From the NCBI RefSeq assembly GCF_033958435.1, contig NC_134137.1, positions 107,704,501 through 107,768,500 of the forward strand: a stretch of 64,000 nucleotides of DNA, in the 5' to 3' direction. Below the pieces are notes generated by a model. It worked only from the letters and a program-made list of their open reading frames with translations. It ran no database searches and was not told where the DNA came from. The translations under genes were made by a program, and so were the position numbers. Positions 11,340 through 23,251 of the stretch are shown piece by piece. Source of the DNA: Carettochelys insculpta (lineage: Eukaryota > Chordata > Testudines > Carettochelyidae). Position 1 is the first letter of the stretch, and each line of letters begins with the position of its first letter.

Positions 11340-12952
11340 ATGGTCTCTTGGAATAGAGTAGTTTTGCTAGCTGCGCTTGCGTACCTGGAATTTGAAAGAT
11401 GAGGCACCTGACCCACAGCAGTACTTTGTATGCAGAGGGAATGCACAGCATAGCCAATGTTGCATGCAATCAGCATGCACTACACTTGACAAGCCCTTGC
11501 TTTATGTGCATGTCACTTGAGTCATGCAGATAGGAAAGCTACTATGCGGATAGAAATTAGAACAATCTGGCAACCCTGTGCATGGGCTATAGTAAATAAA
11601 ATGCTGCACAGGCCACAAACAGAACCTTGACAGACAACAGATTTCCCACCACTGGTCTACTATTTCAGATGTTAAATTGCACAGGCTTTTATCGTAACAT
11701 CTTATCAGCGGGGGGGGGGGGGGGGGGGAGGAGGAGAAGAGGGAGAAGAGAGATGCCTTGACAATTTTACAAACCTTCCCAGAGACGTAACGGCATTTTA
11801 ATATTTATTAATACATTGGATACAGGTGTAGAATACTTAAGACAGAACTTTGTTTGTCCACCAGAAAACTGTTCAGTATTCTTCATTTACAGGAATTTTG
11901 CCTTCTAGATACAAAGACATAACTGCAGTGTTTTGCCAGAATGACAATTTTAAACTGTCTATTTGCATGGATATCAGCTCTTGAAATTTTCATTCTCCAT
12001 GTGGAAGAAGCATGCCCTTTACCACATTATGAAGTCATTGGTGACAGAGGCCTCAGCTCTAGACAAGCAGTCAAATAGACCCTGCATTCTTCAAGACAGA
12101 CTGCACCCCATGCAGCAACAGCTCTAAAGGAGGACAGGGGAGAGGGCAAAGCATTGATATGCTGAGAATGGGCTTAAACTCTGACCCTGTTTATCACTGG
12201 ACAAGGTCAACAACCCATGCCCTGGGCCAAGAATCAGTTTTAAACCATTCCTTTCGCCCTTCCTCCATCTCAGGTTAGTACAGCAAATCCACTACAGAGA
12301 TTGGTGCCTAGAACTAAGCAAGAACTACAATTTCTGAAACAGTAATAGGAAAAAACAGAAGCTGCAAGCAAGCCTCATATTTCAGGTTTCAGAGGTCTTT
12401 CCATACTCCAAGTAAAGCCAGCATCACTGCAGCACCTTTGAGCAAGTGCTTAGCTCATTATCTCTTTCCTGATTCCACCTTCTTTCTGGTCAACAGCCAC
12501 ATTCTCTCTTTCCTGGATAACTATGTGTAGTAATCCCCACAGCCCAAGTAACAGTTACTGTAATTCAGTTCAAACTGCCTTACACAAAAGCCATGCCTGA
12601 CTGAAATGTGACTGGATGACTATAATTGTCTGCTAGAAAACTGGAGAAACGTTTCCCTTCAATCAATTACATACTCAAGATTTAGTGGGAAACATATTAA
12701 GTTGTTCAGTTTCCTTACTTTGTGAAAGCAAGAGATCTTTTTTTGTCATCTGTTTCACATTTCCCTGTGCAGGTACTCCACTACTGAAGAAGCCTTTTAC
12801 AAACCTTTAACCAAGGAATAGAAAAACTCGAATGTTACAAGTTTCAGAAGATGAGCACATCATCACAAAAAATGAGCCAATATAGAACAAAATTGATAGC
12901 ATCAGAAAAGAGACACTTCAGGCTAACTTAAAGAACTATTGCTACATAGGTA
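11340..12952. other. No gene seen; poly-G tract at 11709-11728
   Basis: No exon or clear transposon found. A pure G run of about 20 bases followed by a purine-rich stretch (GAGGAGGAGAAGAGGGAGAA) is the only notable feature. Confidence 0.45.
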
Positions 12953-12965
12953 ACTGTTAGAATAT

Positions 12966-15668
12966 CAAAACAAAAAAGCAGTCCAGTAGCACTTTAAAGA
13001 CTAACAAAATATCCTGAGGTATACAACAACCACAACTCAACAGACAATATTGTTAACCTTTCCAGCTACAATCTCAGCCCAGCAGAAGTCTCTCTCTTAT
13101 CCCAGGTCTTTCTTTCTGCCCAACTTCCTCCATGAACTTAATACAATTCACTGGTGACACTGAAGCCTTCTTTCACCATCTTGGTCTAAAGCAATTCTTT
13201 CAATACACCTAGAACATCAGTCTGACTCTCTTGACCCCACCTCCTCCTCCCACCCCAACACCAAAAGACGAACAACTCTACGTGGACTCCCCCACTACAA
13301 ATCCACTACAAAGATTGGTACAGAGACCGTCGTAATGAAAGTATGGATTTTTTCGTACTATGCTTCCGCAACTGTGCTCAGACTGACATTATACACAAAA
13401 CAATACCAAACGAGAGACAATCTCAACTATGCTGAACACTATACTGTCCCGAGTCTCAAAAATAACCCAGACATTATAATCAAACCAGCTGACAAAGGGG
13501 GTGCTGTTATCATCATGAATAGTTGAGACTATGAACAGGAGGTAGGCAGACAACTTTCTAACACCACATTTACAGACCTCTCTCCTCTGATCCCACTTTG
13601 GAATTCCAAAAGAAATTACAACTACTTAAAGAACTCCCTGCTGCTACACGGAACCTTATTCACTCACACACCATCTGAGCCCCAACCTGGATTATTCTAT
13701 TTATTTGCCAAAATCCACAAACCCGGAAACCCTGGATGCCCTATCATTGCTGGTATTGGCACCCTTACCACCGGACTATCCACTAATGTAGACACCTTCC
13801 GCAAACCCTATGGCACCAACTCTCCCAGCTGTCTCTGAGATACCATTGACTTCCTGAGGAAATTACAAAACATTGGAAAACTTCCTGACAACACCATTCT
13901 TGCCACCATGGATGTAGAGGCTCTGCACACTATTATGCCACATGAAGATGGATTACAAGCGAGCAGGAATATCATCCCTGATGTCACCACAGCCAATCTG
14001 GCGTCTGACCTCTAACTTTGTTCTTGCCCACAATTATTTCCGATTTGGGGATAACTTATACCTCCAGATTAGTGGAACTGCTATGGGCACCCGCATGACT
14101 CCACAATATGTTAATATATTTATGGCTGACCTAGAACAATTATTCCTCAGCTTTCATCCCCTACCATCCCTCCTTTACTTACGATACACATTGATGACAT
14201 CTTTAGGATTTTGTATGCAAACTCTAGAAGAATTCCACAGAGACTTTAACAATCTGCACCCCACCATCAACTTATGCCTCCACCACTCCACGCGAGATAC
14301 ATTTCCTGGACGCTACAGTACAAATCAAGGTCCTGATCGGGACCACACACTACCGGAAACCCACTGATCGCTCAAGTTCCCTACACGCTTCTAGCTTCCA
14401 TCCTGCACACACAACAAGATCCATTGTTTACAGTCAAGCCCTTAGGTAGTTGCATTTGCTCTGATCCTACGATCGCTACCAAATATTCATAAACCTGAAT
14501 TACCCAACAGGAGAAGTAAAAAAACCCAAATGGACAGAGCCAGACAAATACCCAGAAACCAGCTACTTCAAGATAGGCCCATAAAAGCCAACAACAGAAC
14601 ACCACTGGTCATTATGTACAGCCCCCAACTCAAACTACTACAATGCATCCTTAAAGACCTACAACCCAACCTTAATCAGGACGCCACACTCCAGAAGGCT
14701 GGAGGTGACAGGCCTGTTCTCTCCTACAGACAACCCACCAACCTTAGGAGGATTCTCACCCGCAAACACAGACTATACCACAATACCACCAATCCTGGAA
14801 CTTTTCCTTGCAACAAGCCTCATTGCCAGCTTTGTCCACAAATCTCTTGTGGAGATACCATCACTGGACCTAACCAGAACAAAAGAGCCGTCCAGTAGCG
14901 CTTCAAGTGGTTCTGTCTCACAAAAGCTCACCACCGAATAAATTATTTTGTTAGTCTTTAAAGTGCTACTGGACTGCTTTTTTTGTTTGTCTATATACTA
15001 TCATGGCTATCTCTGAGTTACTGGACCTAACCAGGTCATTCACAGAACAACAGGCACATTCTCATGTTCCTCTCCAAATATCATATATGCCATCATGTGC
15101 CAACAATGCAGACATACTTTGTATACAGGACAAATGGTAAACATGCTTTGACAAAGAATGAATGGACACAAAACAGACATCAAAAAACTCTTAACTCACA
15201 AGCCTGTCAGCCAGCATTTGAATGGAGGGGGCCATTCTGTTAATGACCTGCAAGTCTGTGTTTTACTGAAAAGAAACTTTAAAGATTCAGCTGCAGAGAG
15301 AGAGTGTGGAGCACTCTTTTATATTCAAATTCAACACACTAATGTGTGGTTTGAACCGGGATGCCAACTACGTGGGTCTTTATATGAACTCTTTTACATA
15401 CTTTGTTTTACCTGACTCTTGACTTCCCTCCCCTCCTACCGCCCGCTCTGCTCTTCTGATTTGCCCACCTTACAGTTTTTCTGATTTGTCAACCTTGATA
15501 ACTATTTTTGGTTCTCTGTGCCTTAAATATTGAGTGTGGCTATGGTCTTAAGAAGTGGGTCAATCCCACAAAAGCCCACCACCTAATATATTTTGTTAGT
15601 CTTTCAAGTGCTACTGGACTGCTTTTTTGTTTTGATAGTATATAGACTAACATGGCTCTCTCTCTGTT
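12966..15668 (+). pseudogene. Penelope-like element, nearly full unit with 13-bp TSD
   Basis: The unit is flanked by ACTGTTAGAATAT at 12953-12965 and 15669-15681. It opens with a short inverted fragment of its own 3' end (CAAAAAAGCAGTCCAGTAGC, to about 13014). The decayed body follows: IIIKPADKGGAVIIMN at about 13476-13523, GTAMGTRMTPQYVNIFM at about 14074-14124, and the catalytic-core-like HIDDIF at about 14187-14204 in a shifted frame. RTPLVIMYSPQLKLL is near 14599-14643. A GIY-YIG-type tail (HKTDIKKLLTHKPVSQHLN) is near 15167-15223. The 3' terminus (about 15535-15668) has GCCCACCACCTAATATATTT and GTGCTACTGGACTGC. PLE RT plus GIY-YIG copies a template RNA at nicked DNA. Stops and frameshifts make this copy dead. 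A second PLE-end insertion sits inside it (14878-15019). Confidence 0.8.
14878..15019 (+). mobile_element. PLE-end-like insertion inside the PLE, 15-bp TSD
   Basis: It is flanked by ACTGGACCTAACCAG (14863-14877 and 15020-15034). It starts with a short inverted fragment (GCCGTCCAGTAGCGCTTCAA) and then gives the forward terminus (TCTGTCTCACAAAAGCTCAC, ATTATTTTGTTAGTCTTTAA, GTGCTACTGGACTGC) ending TGGCTATCTCTGAGTT. It shows the inverted-5'-piece architecture in only 142 bp. Confidence 0.8.
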
Positions 15669-15681
15669 ACTGTTAGAATAT

Positions 15682-18569
15682 GATTATAGCAGTTTAAGAA
15701 TCTTTTAATAACCTCCCATCCTCAGCAGCTCACAAATATTTTCATTCTATGACAGTTCTCAGGGACACATGTAACAGCTCCATTGTGTCTTAGTTCCAGG
15801 AAGTGATTATGCTGAATAGAATACAAGGCTTGCATCTGTCCTTCTAAAAGGCTGTAATTGAAACCATTTATTATATATATCTCAACCAAACCATATCAAT
15901 AGCGTAATATGTTGGGCTCTCCCCTCCTTACCACCTGCATACAGACTTGTACAATGGAAGTCTTACCCTGCATCTTTGCTTCAAGTGAGAAGACCCTTGC
16001 ATGGGTCCCACTGCTTTCCTGGTTCTGGCTGTGAAGATAAACTTTGCAAAAACTTGCACCTGCCCAGCTGAACTGTAGCACTACAGACAGCACTTACTAC
16101 CTGCAAGCCTGCTAAAGAGTAAAGCAACAGGCCAGTTCTCTTGTACTCTTTAGCAGACCCACAGCTAGAGAATGTTCTGGACACCTTAAATAGTTAACAA
16201 ATCAATAAGACACAGGGAAAAGGTTCTGGAGGTCTAGCCAGCCAGACTGACCATGAAAATTCAGAATACTAAATGAATAAATAAATGCATTACTCAGAGT
16301 TTTCCAAACCCTCATGCTCACACTACTTAACACACACACGAACACCTTTTACTAGTGGACAGTGGAAACCAGGCAGCAAATCAAGTTTAACAGTTTAGTG
16401 TAGTTAAATAAATTCATTAGAATAAAACAGAGCTTTTTTCAGCAGTCCTTTCACTAAGGCTTAGCTAACCAAGTTGACAGACTCATGGGTACAGACATTT
16501 AGACTATGTCTACCTTGCAAAGTTCAAGCAACTTAAGTTGACTTGTTTCAACCTTGTTGTATATGTGTTTACACTTAATTTTCTTTTTTTAACAGCAACC
16601 CAACACCACCCTCTCTGAACAATGCAGAGGCACAAATCAGCTTACTTATGTTAATGCTATACAAATGAAGAAGCAGGTTTGTCCCACAAAAGCTCATCAC
16701 CCAATAAATTATTTTGTTAGCCTTTAAAGTAGTACTACAGGGCTGCTGCTTTTTTTTTTTTTTTTTAAATGTACACACTGCATCACCATGACAGTCCTTC
16801 AGCGGCTGTCCCATCACGTTCCTGTCCCCATGACTGTGGTCATTCCACTTACAAGTTTGTACCTCACTCCTCGAGATCACAGAAACAGTAAGACATTCCC
16901 ATTCCTCTTAAATTCCCAACACGCCTCTCAAGTGCCTACTCCTGACTGCACATTGTCATAAGCATTCAATCATGCTGGCTTCACAGAGAGCTATTAAACA
17001 TGCTCTTCCCAGGACCAGAAAATAAGCCACAGTTTTCCCTTACCCACGGGGAGAAGAGACTTTCAAATACAGTTAAGGAACAATTGGAAAAAAAAATCTA
17101 TGAGCAGGGAAAGCTAATATTGGGGTACAAAAGGGATGAATAGCTGTGCTCTGTGAAAGACAGACATACCACACAAGGGAGGCAAATGAACATGGCACGG
17201 TCCAGAAGACCTGACACTTGTACAGCAAGGTACAGGCAACACTTGACCTGAACATGCACCAGCACCCAAATACAACTGTGAACCTTTGCTGGAGCCTAAC
17301 ACAGAGATTGCTGCAGCCCACAGCCAAAATGCAAAGGGGGAGATACAAACCAGAAGGTGAGCTATCACTATTTAAAACTCAGCTAGCATTAAGACAGCTC
17401 TGCAGCATAAGCACAGATGAGTCCACAGGTGAAATGGTTATGAGCTCATAAAAGAATGTGTATATTATTCCTTATTTTTTTGTTGTCCAAAATCCCATCT
17501 CCTTTTCTTCCCCCTGCCCTTCTTTCCCATTTAACAGTGGCTTCTATGCCATATGGTCATTTAGAGAACACACACACCGATTTTTGATTGCTTAATTTTA
17601 CTTGTAACACACTAATAAACTCAAAAATATTAGCATAGCAATTCAAAGTACACAATGTTGTATACTAGGAAGTGGAAGTGACATTCAGTTTTCCTTACCT
17701 GTTGGCTTGTTAGGCTAGGAACAGAAGCCCATGCAGTGTACTTTTTCTCAACAGCAATAAGAGAGAGATCTTGATGAAATTTTCATTAAGATATCTTGCA
17801 ATCCTCTCCTGAACATTTCTAGAGATAGCAACTGTCCCCCACTACCACCACCATCACTTCAAAAACTTCCCCATCCCATTCTGCAGTGATTTCCACAAAC
17901 AGGTAGCGGCACAGAGATCCAGACAGCTTCAACAGAGAGTACAAGCTGGGTTCTCTCTGCCTGACTCCACCAGGAATTAAATATTAGGCAGAAAACCACT
18001 TACTGTGAAATACTTCACCACACTTGCCTATGCTCATAGCTAAGACCACCTAACATCTAAACTTTCCATGCAGCAGATTACCACCATTCCTGTCACACCA
18101 CAGTCCCCATAGTTTGAACTACACCGTAGTGCTGCAAGATCCTCCAAAAGCTTAAGTGACAATTAGCAATGAAGGATATTTAGAGGAATAATGTATCTTT
18201 CCCTTTCTACTGTGACTGTAAATCTAATGGTGTATCTGTCTTTATCAGCAGCCTTTAATGTAGCAGCCTTGAAGTGCTCCCACTGCACCTGCTAAACATC
18301 TGACCCCAATCAGGCAAATAAAGAAGTAGACAATGAAAATGTCCTGTCCCCATGTCTCTACAGCTCTGGTCAAACACAGATTTTTAGAGTACCATGCATC
18401 TATGATCATGGAAGAGGACCATGACTGGAGAGAGTGACTGCTTCAGTAGAGGCACAATTAACCACACAGCAATCCAGCAGTGTAAGCTTCCCAAGCACTA
18501 TCACCACTCACTTCTCTATAGTCAATGAAGCTCTCATTCTTGCATTCCTATTCTGCCAGTTTGGCACAC
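15682..18569. other. No gene seen
   Basis: No supportable exon. It contains one PLE-end fragment (listed at 16664). A short TIR-like string, AGACTATGTCTACCTTGCAA, near 16500 suggests an old MITE end. Confidence 0.4.
16664..16765 (+). mobile_element. PLE 3'-end-like fragment
   Basis: GAAGAAGCAGGTTTGTCCCA, CAAAAGCTCATCACCCAATA, AATTATTTTGTTAGCCTTTA and a terminal T run at 16751-16766 match the PLE terminus seen at 15535-15668. Confidence 0.6.
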
Positions 18570-18582
18570 AGATCTAGGAAAG

Positions 18583-18775
18583 CAATGAAGGGTCCTGTGG
18601 CACCTTACAGACTAACAGAAAAGTTTTGAGCATGAGCTTTCGTGAGCACAGGCTCACTTCATCAGATGCCCACGAAAGCTCATGCTCAAAACTTTTCTGT
18701 TAGTCTATAAGGTGCCACAGGACCCTTCGTTGCTGTTACAGATCCAGACTAACACGGCTACCCCTCCGATACTTG
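18583..18775 (+). mobile_element. PLE-end/SINE-like foldback with 13-bp TSD
   Basis: The 193-bp unit is flanked by AGATCTAGGAAAG (18570-18582 and 18776-18788). The left arm GGGTCCTGTGGCACCTTACA through CTTTCGTGAGCACAGGCTCA is inverted relative to the right arm, which ends GACTAACACGGCTACCCCTC. The arms pair over roughly 80 bp around a short centre near 18668. The low divergence between arms and the perfect TSD suggest a fairly recent insertion. Confidence 0.85.
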
Positions 18776-19129
18776 AGATCTAGGAAAGTGAACTTTCACA
18801 TCCAAAAGTTCTGCAATCACTGCTTGTTATGCCCAAACTATACTACAATGTGATCCCACCAATCAGGGCTTGTTTCTCAGCTCACAAATATCAATAAATC
18901 ATGTGAAACTACTGCCTGAATGGTAGCACATAAATATGTTGGGCTGCTGAGGGCAATCAGAAACCTGTCATGGTGGCTGAATAATTTGTCTTCCTCCTCC
19001 TCACATTCCCAGTTACATGTGATCTTCGCCAAAAGACCGAGAAATTCTGTATATATGGAGAATTGCATATCACACATTAGCAACAGTCACGAGAATTGCA
19101 TGGCGAACTGCAGGATCCAAACTTCTGCC

Positions 19130-19486
19130 TGAGAGATGGCAGAGTCTGTAAAGTCACATGGGACATGAGAGTTTTAAAAAATACTGCAAAAATGATAGGT
19201 TGGAACAAGTATTATGGGATGGAGTGTGGGAACCTGAACCAGAAATACTTGGGACAATTACTGCAAAATGTCCCACGTAGCACTGTGCCAGACAGTGGCA
19301 CAAGGCACGCTGCCATATTTATCCCAGGGCCTCCAAAATTTCCACCAGCGCAACCATTAGTGAAAGGTATATGTAGAATCAACACAAGCAGACAAGTGTG
19401 CAAGCACACAGCAGATCAACAAAAGTTGGTGGGTGTATGGTATTGTAATTTACGTCAACCAAACACTGTCGTGTAGACACAGCCTC
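19130..19486. mobile_element. Possible MITE, right terminus only
   Basis: The right border reads, inverted, GGCTGTGTCTACACGACAGT, resembling the GTCTACAC-type TIRs elsewhere in the window. The left border was not identified, so the start is a guess. Confidence 0.3.
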
Positions 19487-19526
19487 TCACTGGGTTCTTC
19501 ATTACTATAATAAAATATAAACTCAG

Positions 19527-19960
19527 TGGCTATGGCTACACTAGCCCCTGCGTTTTGAAAGGGGTATGCTAATGAGCCACTTCAACAGATGCTAAATAAT
19601 GCTCCCATGAATATGCAGTGCCTCATCAGCATAATGGCAGCTGCGCGCCTTTCAAAAGTGCCACTTTGGAAACACATGCTGCTCATGTAGACGGGCCTTT
19701 TGAAAGGACCCCCCGACTTCAAAAGCCCCTTCTTCCCAAAACTAAATGGGATGAAGGGGCTTTCAAAGTCCGGGGGTCCTTTCGGAAGACCCCTGTTTAC
19801 ATGAGCATGTGTGTTTCCAAAGTGGCACTTTCAAAACAGGCGTGGCTGCCATTACGCTAATAAGGCACTGTATATTCATGGGAGCACATCATTAGCATCT
19901 GCCAAATCAGGTCATTAGCATACCCCTTACGAAAGGCAGGGACTAGTATAGCCACAGCCA
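19527..19960. mobile_element. 434-bp palindromic (foldback) MITE
   Basis: The left end TGGCTATGGCTACACTAG pairs with the inverted right end TGGCTGTGGCTATACTAG (2 mismatches in 18). Pairing continues almost to the centre: GGTATGCTAATGA, GTGCCACTTTGGAAACACA and AAGCCCCTTC all recur inverted. The loop is near 19737-19746. No clear TSD and no coding capacity. The superfamily is unresolved. Confidence 0.75.
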
Positions 19961-19999
19961 ATCAGAAAAGGGCAACAAAAATGTTTAAGGGCACAGAAA

Positions 20000-20185
20000 A
20001 GATTCCGTATCAGCAACATTTATAAGAATGGGATTTTTCTGCTTGGAAAAGAAAGGACTAAGGGAGAATATAATAGAGGTCTATATAATAAGAAACATAC
20101 CACTGGAAGGGATCTTGACAGGTCATCTAGTCCAGTTCCCTGCACTTGGGACAGGACTAAGTATTATCTGGATCACAGTTGAACA
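20000..20185. mobile_element. LINE fragments including a CR1 3' end
   Basis: CTGGAAGGGATCTTGACAGG then TCATCTAGTCCAGTTCC (about 20102-20140) is the CR1 3'-end signature in antisense. The preceding AAAAGAAAGGACTAAGGGAG then AATATAATAGAGG encodes a KGLRENIIEVY-like peptide resembling LINE RT C-terminal sequence. Confidence 0.45.
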
Positions 20186-21109
20186 AAATACAGCCTACTG
20201 GCCATTTCTGTTTGGCCCATCATAACTCTCCAGGCTGCTAAAAGTTCCACACACAGCAGGGCATTCAGACAGAGCCCCACACCACTATCCCTGGAAGCAG
20301 CCAGCTGCAGCTATCTAAGCATCGCTACCTGGTTGAGGGTGAGGGGGTCTCACACCCGCTCCTGCATCCTAACCTATTACCCCAGGTCAGAACCCCCTTC
20401 ATGCACCCGAACTCCCTCACAGATCCTGCACCCCCTCCCACATCCCAATCCTTCCCCCGCCTGGAGTCCCTTCCTGCACCAAATTCCATCCCAGAGCCCT
20501 CCCCCCCGCCCATACCCTAACTTTCTGAGCACAGGAGAGCTCCAAGAGCTCCAAGCTGGTGCAAACTCCTTCCCATATTTCCTCTTACACTCCAATCCCC
20601 AACCCAGAGCTCCCTCTCTACACGAGCTCATTCCCAGACATCACACCCTCTCCATTAACAGAAGTGTGCTGCCCATAACTGCAAAAATTTGAGGAGTGTC
20701 CCTCCCCTGCAAAGCAAAAATTACTGCTCACCCTACCTTAGCCTGTGTTTAAAAAAAGCTGGGAATAGGCAACACATGGATCACTTGAGCACTACCTGTT
20801 CTGTTCATTCCCCAGGGCATGTGTCTTGGCTACTGTGGGCAGACAGGATACTGGGCTAGAGGGACCTTTGGTGTGACTCAGTAAGGTCATATGTTCTGAA
20901 CACAGAAATTCAATATTAACTATTTTTCTGCTGATCCTTTCAGCACAGTTAGCAATGCAGGGATTGCGAGAACAACTATAGGCTGTAATTCCCTGGTACA
21001 GCACCCTCAGAACGTGACAAATCCCAGACGAGGGAATCTCACCAAGTGGTCAGCACCAGTTACTCTGCTGGTGCCACCAACCTTCACTGCCAGGACAATC
21101 TCATGCACC
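20186..21109. other. No gene seen; C-rich low-complexity stretch
   Basis: A pyrimidine/C-rich block at about 20340-20530 gives proline- and serine-rich open frames with no homology I recognise. No exon is supportable. Confidence 0.4.
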
Positions 21110-21904
21110 TTCTACTGAAGTCAACGGACAACTGCTGGAAAACATGGAGCATTTCCCATATCTTGGAAGTCATCTTTCCACTAACATCGACATTGATGCA
21201 GAAATCCTCCATCGTCTGAGCTGTGCAAGCTCTGTTTTCACCAGCCTGAGACAAAGGGTCTTTGAAAATGGGACAGCTGTCCCAAGACAAAGCTCTTTTA
21301 TCTCATTATACCATGCAGTGGTTGTTCCAACACTACTATACGCATGTGAAATCTGGACAACATACAAGCATCATTTGAAGGCACCTGAACAATATCACCA
21401 ATGCTGCCTCAGGAGAACCCTAAATATTTCTTGGGATGATAGGCACATGAACACTAACATCCTGGAAGAGCCTAACATGACCAGCATTGAAGCCATTATC
21501 ATTCATCAACAACTTCATGGGACTGGTCATGTGGTTCAGATGTCTGAGCAGCGCTTCCCAAAACAGATTCTGTTTTCTGAGTTGGAGGAAGTACACAGGA
21601 GAGCTGGGTGCCAAAGGAAGCGATATAAGGACATGCTGAAGGCACACATGAAAAAAATGCAGCATCGGTGTTGACACTTGGGAAAACCTTGCCCAAGACC
21701 GTCCCTGGTGGAAAATGGTAATCCATACAGGGTGGCACAATTTGAGAGGTCCCACCGCAGGCAGATGAGGACAGGCTGAGAAGAAGAAAAGAGCACTAAA
21801 AACTGCCCTGAGCCCCTCCAACAGGTACTAACACCTGACTTTTCTGTGATAAGATCTGCAGCTCCAGAATGGGGCTGATCAGCCATCAATGGACTCATAA
21901 ATAG
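21110..21904 (+). pseudogene. Non-LTR retrotransposon RT C-terminus with C2H2-like tail
   Basis: An open stretch (21144-21674) encodes the C-terminal part of a LINE reverse transcriptase: FPYLGSHLSTNIDIDAEI, VVVPTLLYACEIWTTY and CLRRTLNISWDDRHMNTN, then GHVVQMSEQRFPKQILF and RKRYKDMLKAHMKK. A one-base shift in the A run near 21655 puts the continuation (DTWENLAQDRPWWKMVIH) in the next frame. At 21842-21904 a further frame encodes CDKICSSRMGLISHQWTHK and a stop, a Cys-Cys/His-His-like terminal motif. The copy is 5'-truncated and dead. I cannot assign the clade from this segment. Confidence 0.75.
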
Positions 21905-22377
21905 AAGGGTGACTTGAAGACATCCTACTCATTATTGAGTGACCACCACGAAGAAGAAACTGCCGCCAGTTGCAGGGCTCTGCTCCAGCGGATGGGCCAG
22001 CATTGGCTGAGCAAGGGCTGTGGGCAGAAGCACAGCCCATGAGGGTCCCACCCCATGTCTTTCATTATTTAAACTTCTATCCTTAAAGGGGGGAACTTTT
22101 CGCCCTCCCTCCAGTGCAAAAAAAAAAAAAAAACCCTCTAACAATTAAAGTACCAGTGTAGACTTAACCACAGGGCTTTTGTGCACTTACAGCTGCACAG
22201 GTGCAGCAGCAATTGTATGTTTAGCAATGAACCTACTTATGCTGAAGCTTTTCCCACAGGCAATGACAACAGAAGCCTTCCTTTCAATAAAGCACTATCC
22301 ACAGCAGGTCACATACTGGCATCATTGTGTTGTAGATTTTCCACACCTCTGAATGATGTGGTTATAGTGACATAAAC

Positions 22378-22477
22378 ATCTCTGATCTGAAGAAGTGCTT
22401 CTGTCCCAGGAAAGCTCATCACTCAATAAAATATTTTGTTAGTCTTTAAATGCTACGTGACTGCTGCTTTGTTTTAC
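22378..22477 (+). mobile_element. PLE 3'-end-like fragment
   Basis: TCTGATCTGAAGAAGTGCTT, AGGAAAGCTCATCACTCAAT, AAAATATTTTGTTAGTCTTT and GCTACGTGACTGCTGC match the PLE terminus. It lies just downstream (in the gene's sense) of the CpG island. Confidence 0.65.
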
Positions 22478-23251
22478 AAACATGTAGCATCAAGGGCTTA
22501 GTGTGAATTCAGTGGTACAGCCAGAACATAGGCTAACTTCACAGCCTTCCAGGAATATTCCCAGAGTAGTTAGTGAATCCCCTCACGACCCTGTTCGATT
22601 ACAACCCGATTGCCGACACTACTGGTCTTTACCGGTGGGGCGTTAAGAAGACTTCAGAACAGAGCTAAGGAGGCCCGCCGCCCCTGTGGAGAGGAAGGCA
22701 CAGCATGTGCCATGGCAGCTCCTTCTATAGGAGTGCTTCAGACACACCCCCAACCCCGCTCCCACGCAAGGCACAGGACTACGGAAACGCGCTGTGACTG
22801 GATGGAAGTTTGCAGCCGCCCCGAGGAGCCCGGCGACTCCCAGCACCGTGTCGGCGGAGAGCCCCCGCCGCGCCGCGGACTGCACCCCGCTCCCGCACAA
22901 GGAGCGCCGCTGGCTGGATCAATGCCGCGCTGACACCACAGCCCAGGCCAAGAGCCCCAGCCCCACGGGGGGGCAGCCCGGCCGCGGGCGTCGGCGCGCT
23001 GCGGATGGGGGGAGCGCAGCGGCACCAGGCCCCGGCGGAGGAGACTCGCAGCGCTGCCCAGCTCCAGCTCAGCCTAGGGGGCGGGGGCGGCCGCCTGTGC
23101 GCGGAGTGACGGGAACTGTCCCGGCCGTCCCTCCCTCGCGCAGGCCACGCACCGCAGCGGACTCCGCAGCCGCCCGAGCGGAGCGGAGCAGAGCGGAGCT
23201 CGCGGGCTGGGGAGGACGGGCAAGTTGCTGCCCAGCCGGGCTCTTACTCAC

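Noticed and set aside
20325..20692. C-rich block with open frames on both strands
   Set aside because: Pyrimidine-rich low complexity; no codon pattern of a real exon.
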